DNA of 64,000 nucleotides from Flagellimonas hadalis (GTDB lineage: Bacteria > Bacteroidota > Bacteroidia > Flavobacteriales > Flavobacteriaceae): contig NZ_VNIK02000001.1 in assembly GCF_007785775.2 (NCBI RefSeq), forward strand, positions 422,678-486,677, given 5' to 3'. The position numbers and the translations under genes were made by a program. Position 1 is the stretch's first letter. The number at the start of each line of letters is the position of its first letter. Positions 44,901-52,682 of the stretch are shown here, one piece after another. The notes under the pieces were generated by a model. The model was given only the letters and a program-made list of their open reading frames with translations, did not search any database and was not told the DNA's origin.

Positions 44901-44931
44901 AAAAAAGGAGGGGCGAAGGGTCTTCCTTTTT
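44901..44931 (-). terminator. Possible terminator of the TAC operon
   Basis: On the minus strand AAGGA and TCCTT can pair around a G+C-rich loop and are followed by TTTTT. It lies 12 bases after the chaperone stop. Stem is short, so moderate support. Confidence 0.4.
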
Positions 44932-44942
44932 AATATCAAGAA

Positions 44943-45422
44943 TTAATTATCTTCCTTCTTCATTAAGGATAAGTCAAGTAATGGCAGGGTAATATGGCGC
45001 ATTTCAGTATTAACAAGTTTAGCTGCTAACATTCCTCTTATTCCTCCAATACTAATATTTAATAATTTTTTCATGAATTCATCGGGTGCAGTTACTTTAC
45101 CGTCATCATTCACAATATCATCAATCTCTGGAGTTTTGAATATAGATGTGCTTTTTATTCCAAATAATCCTTGAGTATCCGCCTCACCATCAATTATCAA
45201 GTAGCTATCAAGCTCTAATTCAACTTTAATTAGCTTCTCATCTATATTAGTAGAAGAAACAATATTCAAGCGAAACTCTAAATCTCTTTGTTCAATTTCG
45301 GATGGTTCAATCTTATCTAAATCTTGGATATAGAAGCCGCTCGGAGTGCATTCAATAATTTGAACCTTAATGGATTTTTTCTTGGACTTGTTTTTTTTCT
45401 TTTTAGCAGTCATTATTTGCAT
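44943..45422 (-). CDS. SecB-like chaperone of a toxin-antitoxin-chaperone module
   Basis: 159 residues, the size of SecB. After a basic N-terminus (KKKKNKSKKKS) the pattern follows SecB: beta strands LEFRLNIVSSTNIDEKLIKVELELDSYLIIDG, then QGLFGIKSTSIF (compare GIFSIAGIE in SecB), then the conserved helix LNISIGGIRGMLAAKLVN ending LPLLDLSLM (compare the LAPVNFDALF end). Third gene of the operon, overlapping the antitoxin by 20 bases (ATG 45422, or ATG 45413). Predicted to fold the antitoxin tail and shield it from proteolysis, as in the mycobacterial HigBA-SecB module. AT-rich. Confidence 0.65.
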   Translation of the reverse strand: MQIMTAKKKKNKSKKKSIKVQIIECTPSGFYIQDLDKIEPSEIEQRDLEFRLNIVSSTNIDEKLIKVELELDSYLIIDGEADTQGLFGIKSTSIFKTPEIDDIVNDDGKVTAPDEFMKKLLNISIGGIRGMLAAKLVNTEMRHITLPLLDLSLMKKEDN

Positions 45423-45942
45423 TCATGATTTGTTTGGATATTTTCAAAACGCTAGATGTTTCTGGAGTAATCTCCACAGCGTCCTTATATCCAGATATAA
45501 TAAAATCCGCTAAATATTCTTCGACTTCATTTTTAACTACAGTTGTCATTGCAATGGAAGAAAAAGAAAAAGATTCTTGAACACGAAAAAGACCATGATA
45601 AATTGTGCCTTCAGTTGATTTCATTTTTTCAAGCTCTTCAGTAAGCTCATTTATTTTTTTCTCATATCCTAAAATTTTTAAGGAATAGGGAACAAGAATT
45701 TGTCTATCCAAGGCTTTTTCAATCTTGGTAATTGTTTTCAGAGTAAAATTATGAAGGCCGGTTAACCACTTACTTATCTCAGATTCAGACTTGTTGAGCA
45801 TTTTTGCTAAATCCGCAGGGCGTAAATTTTTCTCTTCCAAAATAAGATGAATTTCATTGGCGATATGCAATGAACTTACAACCTCATCTTGAATATCTTG
45901 AGGAATGTTTTTTAATGCATTTAGATATGCTTCAGAAGCCAT
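45403..45942 (-). CDS. XRE-family antitoxin with long C-terminal tail
   Basis: 179 residues. An XRE/HTH_3 domain at about 27-82 (ANEIHLILEEKNLRPADLAKML, ESEISKWLTGLHNFTLKTI, KIEKALDRQIL) that should bind the operon's own promoter. A helical linker and a tail of about 95 residues follow (GLFRVQESFSFSSIAMTTVV, then IISGYKDAVEITPETS), far longer than in simple HigA antitoxins and a candidate chaperone-addiction region. It follows the toxin by 3 bases and overlaps the chaperone by 20. AT-rich. Confidence 0.75.
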   Translation of the reverse strand: MASEAYLNALKNIPQDIQDEVVSSLHIANEIHLILEEKNLRPADLAKMLNKSESEISKWLTGLHNFTLKTITKIEKALDRQILVPYSLKILGYEKKINELTEELEKMKSTEGTIYHGLFRVQESFSFSSIAMTTVVKNEVEEYLADFIISGYKDAVEITPETSSVLKISKQIMNANNDC

Positions 45943-45945
45943 GTT

Positions 45946-46437
45946 TTATTTCTTGTATGTTAATTTGAATGATTTACTTCTTTTCAACATTTTACCTTTG
46001 ATTTGTAGATGTCCATCCGATAACATTTTTTGAATCTGTGAGGCAATGTTGGATGCGAATTGAAACTCTTTCCAACACGACGGGCTATCTCTAGTGGCGT
46101 CACTCTCCTTAACACCACCATTTACCAATATAACGATTTCAGGACTTAGTAATATACAGTAAAGGCGTAAATGCATATTTTCTTCGTCGATTTGTTTATC
46201 GATACTACGAATTAAGGTAGTGGGTGGGGGTAATGCTTTAGCATTGTCTTCGGGTCTAAAAAATCTTGATTCTGCTCCATATTTCTCTCCGATTTCGGCT
46301 AGCCACATTTTAATATAGTTTATACTTTTAGAATGTCCTGGTTGATATTTGTCATAGAACTTTTGTAATTCTTGAATATCATCTTCGAACTTCAAAGTAT
46401 AATATCTGACTTTGGTGAAGTCTAGATCTTTTCTCAT
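45946..46437 (-). CDS. HigB/RelE-like toxin of a toxin-antitoxin-chaperone module
   Basis: 163 residues from ATG 46437, chosen over GTG 46461 because GGAGG (46449-46453 on the minus strand) lies 11 bases ahead. The core LRLYCILLSPEIVILVNGG followed by ASNIASQIQKM fits the RelE/HigB ribosome-dependent mRNA interferase fold (strand-strand, then helix), and VKES stands where RelE-type toxins have their KK. The N-terminus is longer than in minimal HigB. First gene of a three-gene operon, as in HigB-HigA-SecB. Family assigned by pattern and context. Confidence 0.55.
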   Translation of the reverse strand: MRKDLDFTKVRYYTLKFEDDIQELQKFYDKYQPGHSKSINYIKMWLAEIGEKYGAESRFFRPEDNAKALPPPTTLIRSIDKQIDEENMHLRLYCILLSPEIVILVNGGVKESDATRDSPSCWKEFQFASNIASQIQKMLSDGHLQIKGKMLKRSKSFKLTYKK

Positions 46438-46448
46438 TACTATCTTGA

Positions 46449-46453
46449 CCTCC
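46449..46453 (-). promoter_or_regulatory. Ribosome-binding site deciding the toxin start
   Basis: GGAGG on the minus strand, 11 bases before ATG 46437. Such strong sites are unusual in this window and favour this start over the GTG at 46461. Confidence 0.6.
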
Positions 46454-46504
46454 GACTTCACTTATAAGTTAACTGTGTAAAATTAGTTTTATTTTCCAAA
46501 CTGG

Positions 46505-46531
46505 CAAATATATCATAGAAACTATAGCAAA
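46505..46531 (-). promoter_or_regulatory. Possible promoter of the TAC operon
   Basis: On the minus strand TTTG (46531-46528), 15 bases, then TATATTTG (46512-46505), 68 bases before the toxin ATG. The -7 box is exact; the spacer is two bases shorter than the usual 17. Confidence 0.45.
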
Positions 46532-46627
46532 TCCTTAACTTTCAGGTGACTGAAAACTTAGTTAATTGTTAAAAATAGTAATTTTTAGGACTTTGAAGAA
46601 TTTTTTGAATACGGTATCGGAAATAAG

Positions 46628-47248
46628 CTACAACCCCCCAATCACCTTCAAACTCAACCCCGTAAGTTCTTTAATAGTGGTATCGTCATAACCTTTTGCC
46701 TTCATCTTTTTGGCAAACCTTATTCTCTCCTCTTTTATAGCCCGTTTTTTCTCGGTATCAATCTTAAACTGTTCCAATTCCTGCTTTTCGGGGCCCATGA
46801 TCTCAAACAGTCCACTTTTGCGTAGTTCGTCCATCACGCCCTGGTCCCCAAAACTGGTGTAGTCGGTCTCGGTGATCACCAAATGGTCCAGCACTTCTAT
46901 CTGTAGCAGTTTGCCCGCCTTTAGCATATGGTCGGTAAAGAGGATGTCGGCATCCGTCACCTTGAGGTTGCCGCTGGGGTGGTTGTGCACCAAAATGAGC
47001 TGGGAGGCCAGTTTGTAGATCGCCATGCGGAACACGTCGGGCGGGTCGGCGTTCACCCGGTTGTGCGCGCCCAGGCCAATGAGCTCCACAAACAGCACCT
47101 TGTTGGCATGGTTGAGGCCCACCACCCAAAAATGCTCTTGGTTGCGGCGTATCTTGTTCTCCCGCAGCAACACCTGTTGCATGATCGCATAAATGTCCGT
47201 GGAGTTCAGCACTTTGATCCGTTGTTCTTTGGTAAGCCGTACGTTCAT
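46628..47248 (-). CDS. RadC/JAB-domain protein
   Basis: 206 residues from ATG 47248; the frame continues upstream to 47374 but without coding character. JAB1/MPN-type metal motif: Glu in the FVELIGLG strand, then HNHPSGNLKVTDAD (His88, His90, Asp101), the usual Ser replaced by Thr. The C-terminal region (about 160-206) is basic and helical with a GYDDTTIKELTGLSLKVI helix-turn-helix-like end. RadC-type proteins are common in mobile regions; activity unproven. Next to the TAC module in the same direction. Confidence 0.85.
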   Translation of the reverse strand: MNVRLTKEQRIKVLNSTDIYAIMQQVLLRENKIRRNQEHFWVVGLNHANKVLFVELIGLGAHNRVNADPPDVFRMAIYKLASQLILVHNHPSGNLKVTDADILFTDHMLKAGKLLQIEVLDHLVITETDYTSFGDQGVMDELRKSGLFEIMGPEKQELEQFKIDTEKKRAIKEERIRFAKKMKAKGYDDTTIKELTGLSLKVIGGL

Positions 47249-47636
47249 GGGTAGGTGTTTGTAAATTTTGGGTAGGGGAAAGGTAGTCCAAGCTTTTGAA
47301 AAAAACAACAATGGCCTTGGGGTATACAAAAACCGCCCCCACAAATCGCAAGGGACGGTTTCAGACGGCAACAATACCGTATCGCGATGCCATTCAATTT
47401 CTGCACCCGGGCCTCAAAGTTTTTGAAGTTTTGGCATGCACGGGAAAAAAGAAAGTGTTTGGAGTGATGGTGGGGGGAAGGACAAGGGTCAAACCAAGGT
47501 TTGGCCCTTTGTTTTTTTCGGAATAGGGCCATTTCGGGAAAAATGTCCAAGAGGATGTGACGTTTGTCCATTTTATCCCAGCAGGCCGCACCGCAACTTT
47601 GTGCCATCAATTATTTACTAATTAAAAAACAAAATT
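47249..47636. other. 388-base stretch without a convincing gene
   Basis: Between the leftward RadC gene and the rightward AhpD-like gene. It holds a strong rightward terminator at 47484 with no annotated gene ending there. Short frames on both strands (for example 47311-47526 rightward) have no family support, and the rightward one runs through the terminator. A small RNA is possible. Confidence 0.5.
47484..47518 (+). terminator. Orphan intrinsic terminator
   Basis: AAGGGTCAAACC pairs with GGTTTGGCCCTT (one G-T wobble) around AA, followed by TGTTTTTTTC. No annotated rightward gene precedes it. Confidence 0.75.
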
Positions 47637-48182
47637 ATGACACGTTTACAAGCACTAGATCCAAAGGAGGCCACCGGACAAGCAAAGGAGTTGTTCAACG
47701 GCATCCAGAGCAAATTGGGAATGGTTCCCAACATGATGCGCACCATGGGGAATTCCCCAGCCGTGTTGCAAGGGTACCTCAACCTAAGTGACGCACTGGG
47801 CAAAGGTTCCTTGGGTGGTCGATTGGGCGAACTGATCGCCTTGGCCGTGGCCGAAGCCAACAGTTGCAATTACTGTCTGTCCGCCCATTCCTTTATCGGG
47901 GAGAAATTGGTCCTCATTGATACCGATACCCTGCACATGGCCCGCGAAGGGAGAAACAAGGACCCTAAAATTGCCGCAGCGCTGTTTTTTGCCCAAACCT
48001 TGGTGGAAAAACGTGGAAGGGTAGGTTCCGAAGATGTTGACACCGTTAAAGCTGCCGGCTATACCGACGGCGAAGTGGGTGAGATCGTGGCACATGTGGC
48101 CTTGAACGTTTTTACCAACTATTTCAACAACACCGCCAACACCGATATCGATTTTCCGGTAGTTGAAGCGGAAACCGTTTGA
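47637..48182 (+). CDS. Carboxymuconolactone decarboxylase / AhpD-like protein
   Basis: 181 residues. All-helical AhpD fold with the redox motif CNYCLSAHS (Glu of AEAN, then Cys-x-x-Cys and His), the signature of alkylhydroperoxidase-like carboxymuconolactone decarboxylases. Probably a peroxidase or thiol-disulfide protein in the cytoplasm. First of a rightward group with a YHS-domain and a DUF1348 protein, a combination often seen as a stress or detoxification cluster. Confidence 0.88.
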   Translation: MTRLQALDPKEATGQAKELFNGIQSKLGMVPNMMRTMGNSPAVLQGYLNLSDALGKGSLGGRLGELIALAVAEANSCNYCLSAHSFIGEKLVLIDTDTLHMAREGRNKDPKIAAALFFAQTLVEKRGRVGSEDVDTVKAAGYTDGEVGEIVAHVALNVFTNYFNNTANTDIDFPVVEAETV

Positions 48183-48211
48183 TCCAGTAATCACAAGTCC
48201 AATCCAAAATC

Positions 48212-48679
48212 ATGAAAACAATGAAACAATTATTTCTATTGGCAATGGCCCTGGTGTGGGGAATTGTCGCACAAGCCCAAGTTGATCCCGTTGGCAAGGA
48301 TGGCGTAGCCATTGGCGGGTATGATGTGGTATCCTATTTCTCTGGCGCGGCCAAACAGGGCAACAAAACCTATGCCGCCAAGCATGATGGGGCAACCTAT
48401 TACTTTGCCAGCAAGGCCAACAGGGCCAAATTTGCCCAATCGCCCAGCATGTACCTGCCCCAGTTTGACGGGTATTGTGCCTGGGGTGTGGGTGAAAAGC
48501 AGGCCAAGTTTCCCATTAACCCAGAAACCTTTGATGTGATCGACGGTAAACTCTATCTGTTTTTCAATGGCGATTTCAATGGGGAGCCTTTTAACACCTT
48601 ACCCGATTGGAGTGCACGAACTTCCGAATTGAAGAAGGCGGCCCACGCCAATTGGCCAAAGGTCAAAAACAGCAAATAA
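48212..48679 (+). CDS. Exported YHS-domain protein
   Basis: 155 residues. Signal peptide 1-22 (ending AQAQ), then a YHS domain: GGYDVVSYFSGAAKQG, YYFASKANRAKFAQSPSMYLPQFDGYCAWG and a PETFDVIDGKLYLFFN end. Such domains bind metal or serve as periplasmic copper/oxygen-handling modules; a function for this subgroup is not established. Lies 29 bases after the AhpD-like gene; a weak terminator follows. Confidence 0.88.
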   Translation: MKTMKQLFLLAMALVWGIVAQAQVDPVGKDGVAIGGYDVVSYFSGAAKQGNKTYAAKHDGATYYFASKANRAKFAQSPSMYLPQFDGYCAWGVGEKQAKFPINPETFDVIDGKLYLFFNGDFNGEPFNTLPDWSARTSELKKAAHANWPKVKNSK

Positions 48680-48687
48680 TTTGTTAA

Positions 48688-48719
48688 GGGCAGGTTGAAG
48701 TTTCAGCTTGCCCATTTTT
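48688..48719 (+). terminator. Probable terminator after the YHS gene
   Basis: GGGCAGGTT pairs with AGCTTGCCC (two G-T wobbles), followed by ATTTTTC. Confidence 0.55.
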
Positions 48720-48738
48720 CATCTTAAAAACCAACACA

Positions 48739-49155
48739 ATGGCAATAGAACAGAAATTTCCGCTACCTCCCTTTACCGAGGAAACGGCCCGAGAAAAAGT
48801 ACAGTTGGCCGAAGATGCCTGGAACAGCCAAGACCCCGAAAAAGTATCCAAAGCCTATACCGTGGACACGGAGTGGCGCAACCGCTCCCAATTTGTGAAC
48901 GGTAGGGAAGAAGTGGTCGCTTTTTTGTCCGACAAGTGGAAAAAGGAAAAAAACTATAAATTACGAAAGGAACTATGGGCCTTTACCGACAATAGAATAG
49001 CGGTTCGTTTTGAATACGAATACCAAAATGCCGAAGGAGCTTGGTTCCGCGCCTATGGAAATGAGAATTGGGAGTTCAACGAGCACGGCCTTATGCAAAA
49101 ACGTTACGCCAGCATCAACGACTTGCAGATAACCGAAGCCGAAAGACGACTTTAA
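48739..49155 (+). CDS. DUF1348 (NTF2-like) protein
   Basis: 138 residues. An NTF2-type cone-shaped fold with the DUF1348 pattern: [44 protein letters not shown], then [21 protein letters not shown]. Cytoplasmic. Function unknown, usually beside small oxidoreductases. Follows the YHS gene by 59 bases. Confidence 0.88.
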   Translation: MAIEQKFPLPPFTEETAREKVQLAEDAWNSQDPEKVSKAYTVDTEWRNRSQFVNGREEVVAFLSDKWKKEKNYKLRKELWAFTDNRIAVRFEYEYQNAEGAWFRAYGNENWEFNEHGLMQKRYASINDLQITEAERRL

Positions 49156-49165
49156 TAAATCAATG

Positions 49166-49289
49166 TGTCAGGTTGAGCCTGCCTTTGTCAGCAGACAGGC
49201 GCAGTCGAGACCTCATTTTTGAGCTGTTGGGATTAATGACTTCCCGATAGCTCCTTCGCCTGCGCTCAGGATGACAGCTCGAAGTGACA
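49166..49289. repeat. Fold-back intergenic repeat, TGTCAGGTTGAGC family (interrupted copy)
   Basis: TGTCAGGTTGAGC (49166-49178) and GCGCAGTCGA (49200-49209) are the two halves of the repeat seen at 51.1 and 63.1 kb, here split by a 20-base hairpin-like insert. An inverted relative, TTCGCCTGCGCTCAGGATGACA (49256-49277), closes the fold-back. Confidence 0.65.
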
Positions 49290-49312
49290 TATTCAATTCA
49301 CAAAATCAAAAA

Positions 49313-50194
49313 ATGGACGTATTCAACACCAACACACTCATCAACGAACAGACCGGAAACCTTGCGTTTAAACTTTCCAGTTTTGAGGACGATTGCCAGT
49401 TCTGTTCGCTACAACGACTCAATTATTATTCCCTGATCTGGGTTAAAAAGGGGAGTGGTACTGCTAAAATAGATTTTACGGAGTTTGATTTTACGGCGGA
49501 TACGCTATTTGCCATAACTCCCTACCAACCCTTCAGCCTAATGGAAAAGGAAAAAATAGAGGGTGTGGTGCTGCATTTTCATCCTGATTTTTTCTGTATC
49601 CATAAACACCAAGAGCAAGTGGCCTGCAATGGGGTGCTGTTCAACAATATTTACAGACCCCCCTATTTTTGTGTGGACGATGACATCCGCAGCAATTTTG
49701 AAATGGTGCTGGAACAGATGCGTACCGAAGTACAAAAAGCGGAGTTGGCCCAATATGAATTGTTGGTGTCCTACCTGAAAATATTCCTGATCATTGCATC
49801 ACGGGCCAAGGCCAAACAACAACCGGAATCCCTAAAAGACGCTCCAGATGAAAAAGAGCCGTTCATCATCCAAAACCTGAAGGACCTTATTGAAACGCAC
49901 TTTAAAACCAAGCATTCGGCAGGGGAGTATGCGGATCTATTGAACATCAGTCCCAAAGCTTTGGCCAAGATTACCAAGAACCACTTCAACAAGACCATGA
50001 CCAATCTCATCTCTGAACGTATCATTATTGAAGCCAAGCGGGAACTGTACCTCACCAACAAATCCGTGAAGGAGATCGCTTTTGATCTTGGGTATGATGA
50101 TGAACACTATTTCAGCCGTTTTTTTAAGAACAATGCAGATATTTCACCCAAGGTGTATCGTGATACTGTGGGTTTTGCAAGGGCCATGGCTTGA
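49313..50194 (+). CDS. AraC-family transcriptional regulator
   Basis: 293 residues from ATG 49313; a longer frame to 49271 runs into the repeat. N-terminal cupin-like sensor domain (about 1-140) and a C-terminal pair of HTHs (about 190-285): AGEYADLLNISPKALAKITK, then VKEIAFDLGYDDEHYFSRFF, the AraC signature. Probably controls neighbouring accessory genes in response to a small molecule. Ligand unknown. Confidence 0.9.
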   Translation: MDVFNTNTLINEQTGNLAFKLSSFEDDCQFCSLQRLNYYSLIWVKKGSGTAKIDFTEFDFTADTLFAITPYQPFSLMEKEKIEGVVLHFHPDFFCIHKHQEQVACNGVLFNNIYRPPYFCVDDDIRSNFEMVLEQMRTEVQKAELAQYELLVSYLKIFLIIASRAKAKQQPESLKDAPDEKEPFIIQNLKDLIETHFKTKHSAGEYADLLNISPKALAKITKNHFNKTMTNLISERIIIEAKRELYLTNKSVKEIAFDLGYDDEHYFSRFFKNNADISPKVYRDTVGFARAMA

Positions 50195-50227
50195 TTCTTA
50201 AGCCGCTTAAAGTTTTTTGTGATTTTT

Positions 50228-50258
50228 TTGCGCAGTCAAATAACTGCACGTATATTTG
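50228..50258 (+). promoter_or_regulatory. Promoter of the ArsR operon
   Basis: TTG at 50228-50230, 20 bases, then TATATTTG at 50251-50258, an exact Bacteroidota promoter. The -7 box ends 19 bases before the ArsR ATG, so the leader is very short. Confidence 0.65.
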
Positions 50259-50274
50259 CAGTCAAATAGCTGCA
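50232..50274 (+). promoter_or_regulatory. Two repeated operators, likely ArsR autoregulation
   Basis: GCAGTCAAATAACTGCA (50232-50248) and GCAGTCAAATAGCTGCA (50258-50274) are 17-base near-identical repeats, 26 bases apart and each roughly palindromic (GCAG / CTGC). The first lies between -33 and -7, the second over the presumed start of transcription. Confidence 0.65.
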
Positions 50275-50277
50275 TAA

Positions 50278-50601
50278 ATGGAATTGCGTAGAGATGTATT
50301 TCAGGCCATTGCCGACCCCACCCGGCGGGCCATTATTGCCATGGTGGCCCTGAACGCCATGACACCGGGGGCCATAGCCGCTGAATTTGATTCGTCCCGG
50401 CAAACGATCTCCAAACACATACAGATCCTCACCGAGTGTGAACTACTGACCCAGGAACAGCAGGGGAGGGAGATCCATTACCACTTCAACCCCATCAAAA
50501 TGAAGGAAATAGCCGATTTTATCGCGCCCTTCCGTGATATGTGGGACGACAGGTTCAACACCTTGGAGGCCATCATGAAAAAACAACCCCCTAAAAAATA
50601 A
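50278..50601 (+). CDS. ArsR-family (winged-helix) regulator
   Basis: 107 residues. Winged HTH with [39 protein letters not shown] and the wing [14 protein letters not shown]. It lacks the Cys metal-binding motif of metal sensors and fits the subgroup encoded next to SRPBCC/AHSA1 proteins. It probably binds the two repeats just upstream. The SRPBCC gene starts 2 bases after its stop. Confidence 0.9.
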   Translation: MELRRDVFQAIADPTRRAIIAMVALNAMTPGAIAAEFDSSRQTISKHIQILTECELLTQEQQGREIHYHFNPIKMKEIADFIAPFRDMWDDRFNTLEAIMKKQPPKK

Positions 50602-50603
50602 CA

Positions 50604-51068
50604 ATGGAACGAAAAACAAAGGTCCACGCGGAAGATGGAAAACAGGAAATCTGGATCACCCGGGAATTTGAGCTGCCGTTGGAATCCCTTTTCAGGGCCT
50701 ACGAAGACCCGGAAATTGTGTCGCAATGGATGGGCACCCAAGTCCTGAAACTCGAAAACCGCAGACATGGCAGCTATCAGTTCGAAACCACCGACCCCAT
50801 GGGCAACAAACACCGGTTCAACGGGACCATACACGAATTTGTGCCCAACCAAAAGATCATCCGCACCTTTGAAATGGAAAACGGGCAGTTTCCCGTGCAA
50901 TTGGAGTTTTTGGAATTTGTGGCCCTGACCGAGACCACGAGCAAGCTCACCATCCATATGGTCCAAAAATCGGTGGAGGACCGGGACCGCATGCTCAAAT
51001 TGCCCTTTGCACAGGGCATCAACATGGCGCACGACCGCTTGCAAGAGATAATGCACAATATAAGATGA
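50604..51068 (+). CDS. SRPBCC (AHSA1-like) protein
   Basis: 154 residues. Helix-grip fold with REFELPLESLFRAYEDPEIVSQWMG and a later GNKHRFNGTIHEFVPNQKIIRTF. Cytoplasmic, hydrophobic-ligand binding fold; function unknown. Immediately after the ArsR gene and presumably repressed by it. A DoxX-like gene follows. Confidence 0.88.
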   Translation: MERKTKVHAEDGKQEIWITREFELPLESLFRAYEDPEIVSQWMGTQVLKLENRRHGSYQFETTDPMGNKHRFNGTIHEFVPNQKIIRTFEMENGQFPVQLEFLEFVALTETTSKLTIHMVQKSVEDRDRMLKLPFAQGINMAHDRLQEIMHNIR

Positions 51069-51093
51069 CATCCTAAAATCAGAATGTTTTTCC

Positions 51094-51116
51094 TGTCACA
51101 TTGAGCGCAGTCGAAA
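51094..51116. repeat. Dispersed repeat, TGTCA-TTGAGCGCAGTCGAAA family
   Basis: TGTCACATTGAGCGCAGTCG followed by AAA; a single copy of the sequence that also occurs at 49.2 and 63.1 kb, lying between the SRPBCC and DoxX-like genes. Confidence 0.7.
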
Positions 51117-51160
51117 TGAAGGGAAAAGGGAGTACAATCACAAAATCAATACAACATATC

Positions 51161-51538
51161 ATGACAAAAAGAAACAAAATCATCTATTGGGTGGCCACGG
51201 TTTGGTTGGCCTTGGGAATGGCTTCCACTGGCATTGTGCAACTAATGGGCATGGAAGAGGAAACGGCCATGATGGACCATTTGGGCTATCCCATCTACTT
51301 TCTGACCATAATCGGAATCTGGAAACTTTTGGGCGTAGTGGCTGTATTGATCCCCAAGTTCCCCTTGCTCAAGGAATGGGCATACGCTGGGTTTGTCTTC
51401 ACCATGATAGGGGCGATAGCGTCCCATCTGGCCGTCGGGGACCCTGCAGTTGATCTTTTCGGCCCCACCCTGTTATTGGCATTGTCCATAATTTCTTGGT
51501 ATTTTAGACCAATCAACAGAAAAGTTGCCCTAATATAA
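51161..51538 (+). CDS. DoxX-like inner-membrane protein
   Basis: 125 residues from ATG 51161; upstream starts lie within a dispersed repeat. Four transmembrane helices (about 9-28, 45-65, 72-92, 97-115) with the DoxX-like GIWKLLGVVAVLIPKFP and WAYAGFVFTMIGAIASH patterns. Part of the ArsR/SRPBCC group. Function unknown; relatives are linked to oxidative stress. Confidence 0.85.
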   Translation: MTKRNKIIYWVATVWLALGMASTGIVQLMGMEEETAMMDHLGYPIYFLTIIGIWKLLGVVAVLIPKFPLLKEWAYAGFVFTMIGAIASHLAVGDPAVDLFGPTLLLALSIISWYFRPINRKVALI

Positions 51539-51586
51539 TATCAACAAGCGTCAACCTCAAGATCAATGTTAATTTTTAAAAACAGT

Positions 51587-52075
51587 ATGAAGAAGAGGTT
51601 CAATGCGTATGACAAGACCACTGATGAGTTTTTGGACAATATCTTGGTCGTTTGCCCGAATTGTGGAAATAAAGCTATTGTCCGTTTGAAAAACACCCAT
51701 GAAAAAGACACCAAAATGAGTTGTACCTTTTGTGGAGCGAACAAATACTATGTGGATGTCCCCAAAGAAAAATATGTTTCAGAACGAAGCGGTCTTGTGC
51801 ATGAAATTGAGGACGTAATCCTTGGAAAAAACATAGACCCTTACTTCCATCTTCCCTTATGGCTACAAAAAGAAACATCCAAAGGGATTGTATGGGCCTA
51901 TAATTACGAGCATTTGGAATATATGGAGAATCATATAGGGGCCGAATTAAGGTATCGGGATGCCACGCACAACCATTTTAGAAGCTTGGGAGCCATACTC
52001 CCAAAATGGATGACCGCCCAAAAAAACCGAAAAGAAGTACTCAACACCATCAAAATGTTGAAGCAAAAAAAGTAG
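51587..52075 (+). CDS. Zinc-ribbon protein, unknown
   Basis: 162 residues from ATG 51587 (an upstream ATG at 51566 adds seven residues). A four-Cys zinc ribbon: CPNCG and CTFCG separated by 21 residues, then a helical C-terminal domain. Cytoplasmic, possibly nucleic-acid binding. No family recognised. The next gene begins 4 bases later, so the two are probably co-transcribed. Confidence 0.7.
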   Translation: MKKRFNAYDKTTDEFLDNILVVCPNCGNKAIVRLKNTHEKDTKMSCTFCGANKYYVDVPKEKYVSERSGLVHEIEDVILGKNIDPYFHLPLWLQKETSKGIVWAYNYEHLEYMENHIGAELRYRDATHNHFRSLGAILPKWMTAQKNRKEVLNTIKMLKQKK

Positions 52076-52079
52076 AGAC

Positions 52080-52661
52080 ATGAACCCAAAAGTCGATTTT
52101 TTCTTTGAAAAGCCCTCCCAATGGCAAGATGCCTATCGACAGTTGCGTAAAATTGTTCTGGACACAGGCCTTGCCGAGGAACTGAAATGGGGCGTGCCCT
52201 GCTATACCTTTCAGGGCAGCAACATTGTTTTGATCCACGGTTTTAAGGAATACTGCGCGCTCCTGTTCCACAAAGGAGTTCTGCTGAAGGACACCGAGGA
52301 CATACTCATCCAACAGACCAAGAATGTACAATCGGCCCGCCAGATCAGGTTCACCGATGTAAAGGAAATCCTGGACCTGGAAAAAGTGTTGAGAGCCTAT
52401 ATCCACGAAGCCATTGAAGTGGAAAAAGCTGGCCTGGAAGTGAAAATGAAGAAAACCTCCGAGTTTGACATGCCGGAAGAGCTTCAGGTAAAACTGGATA
52501 GTGACGAAGAATTCAAAACTGCCTTTGAAGCCTTGACACCGGGACGCCAACGCGGGTATATGCTCCATATTTCCCAGGCCAAACAATCCAAGACCCGCAT
52601 ATCAAGGATCGAGAAATCCGTTCCCAACATTTTTGAGGGAAAAGGATATAATGAAATGTAA
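52080..52661 (+). CDS. YdeI/DUF1801-family protein, first paralogue
   Basis: 193 residues. An N-terminal DUF1801-like domain (LRKIVLDTGLAEELKWGVPCYTF, NIVLIHGFKEYCALLFHKG) and a C-terminal YdeI/OmpD-associated region ending EALTPGRQRGYMLHISQAK and KSKTRISRIEK-like. Cytoplasmic; function unknown. A second paralogue lies at 53.0 kb, with a VOC gene between them. Confidence 0.88.
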   Translation: MNPKVDFFFEKPSQWQDAYRQLRKIVLDTGLAEELKWGVPCYTFQGSNIVLIHGFKEYCALLFHKGVLLKDTEDILIQQTKNVQSARQIRFTDVKEILDLEKVLRAYIHEAIEVEKAGLEVKMKKTSEFDMPEELQVKLDSDEEFKTAFEALTPGRQRGYMLHISQAKQSKTRISRIEKSVPNIFEGKGYNEM

Positions 52662-52682
52662 ACCGTGACCACACCCTAAACC

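Noticed and set aside
47245..47610. Leftward 121-codon frame before the RadC gene
   Set aside because: Low-complexity, Cys/Phe-rich sequence, overlapping a terminator; no family.
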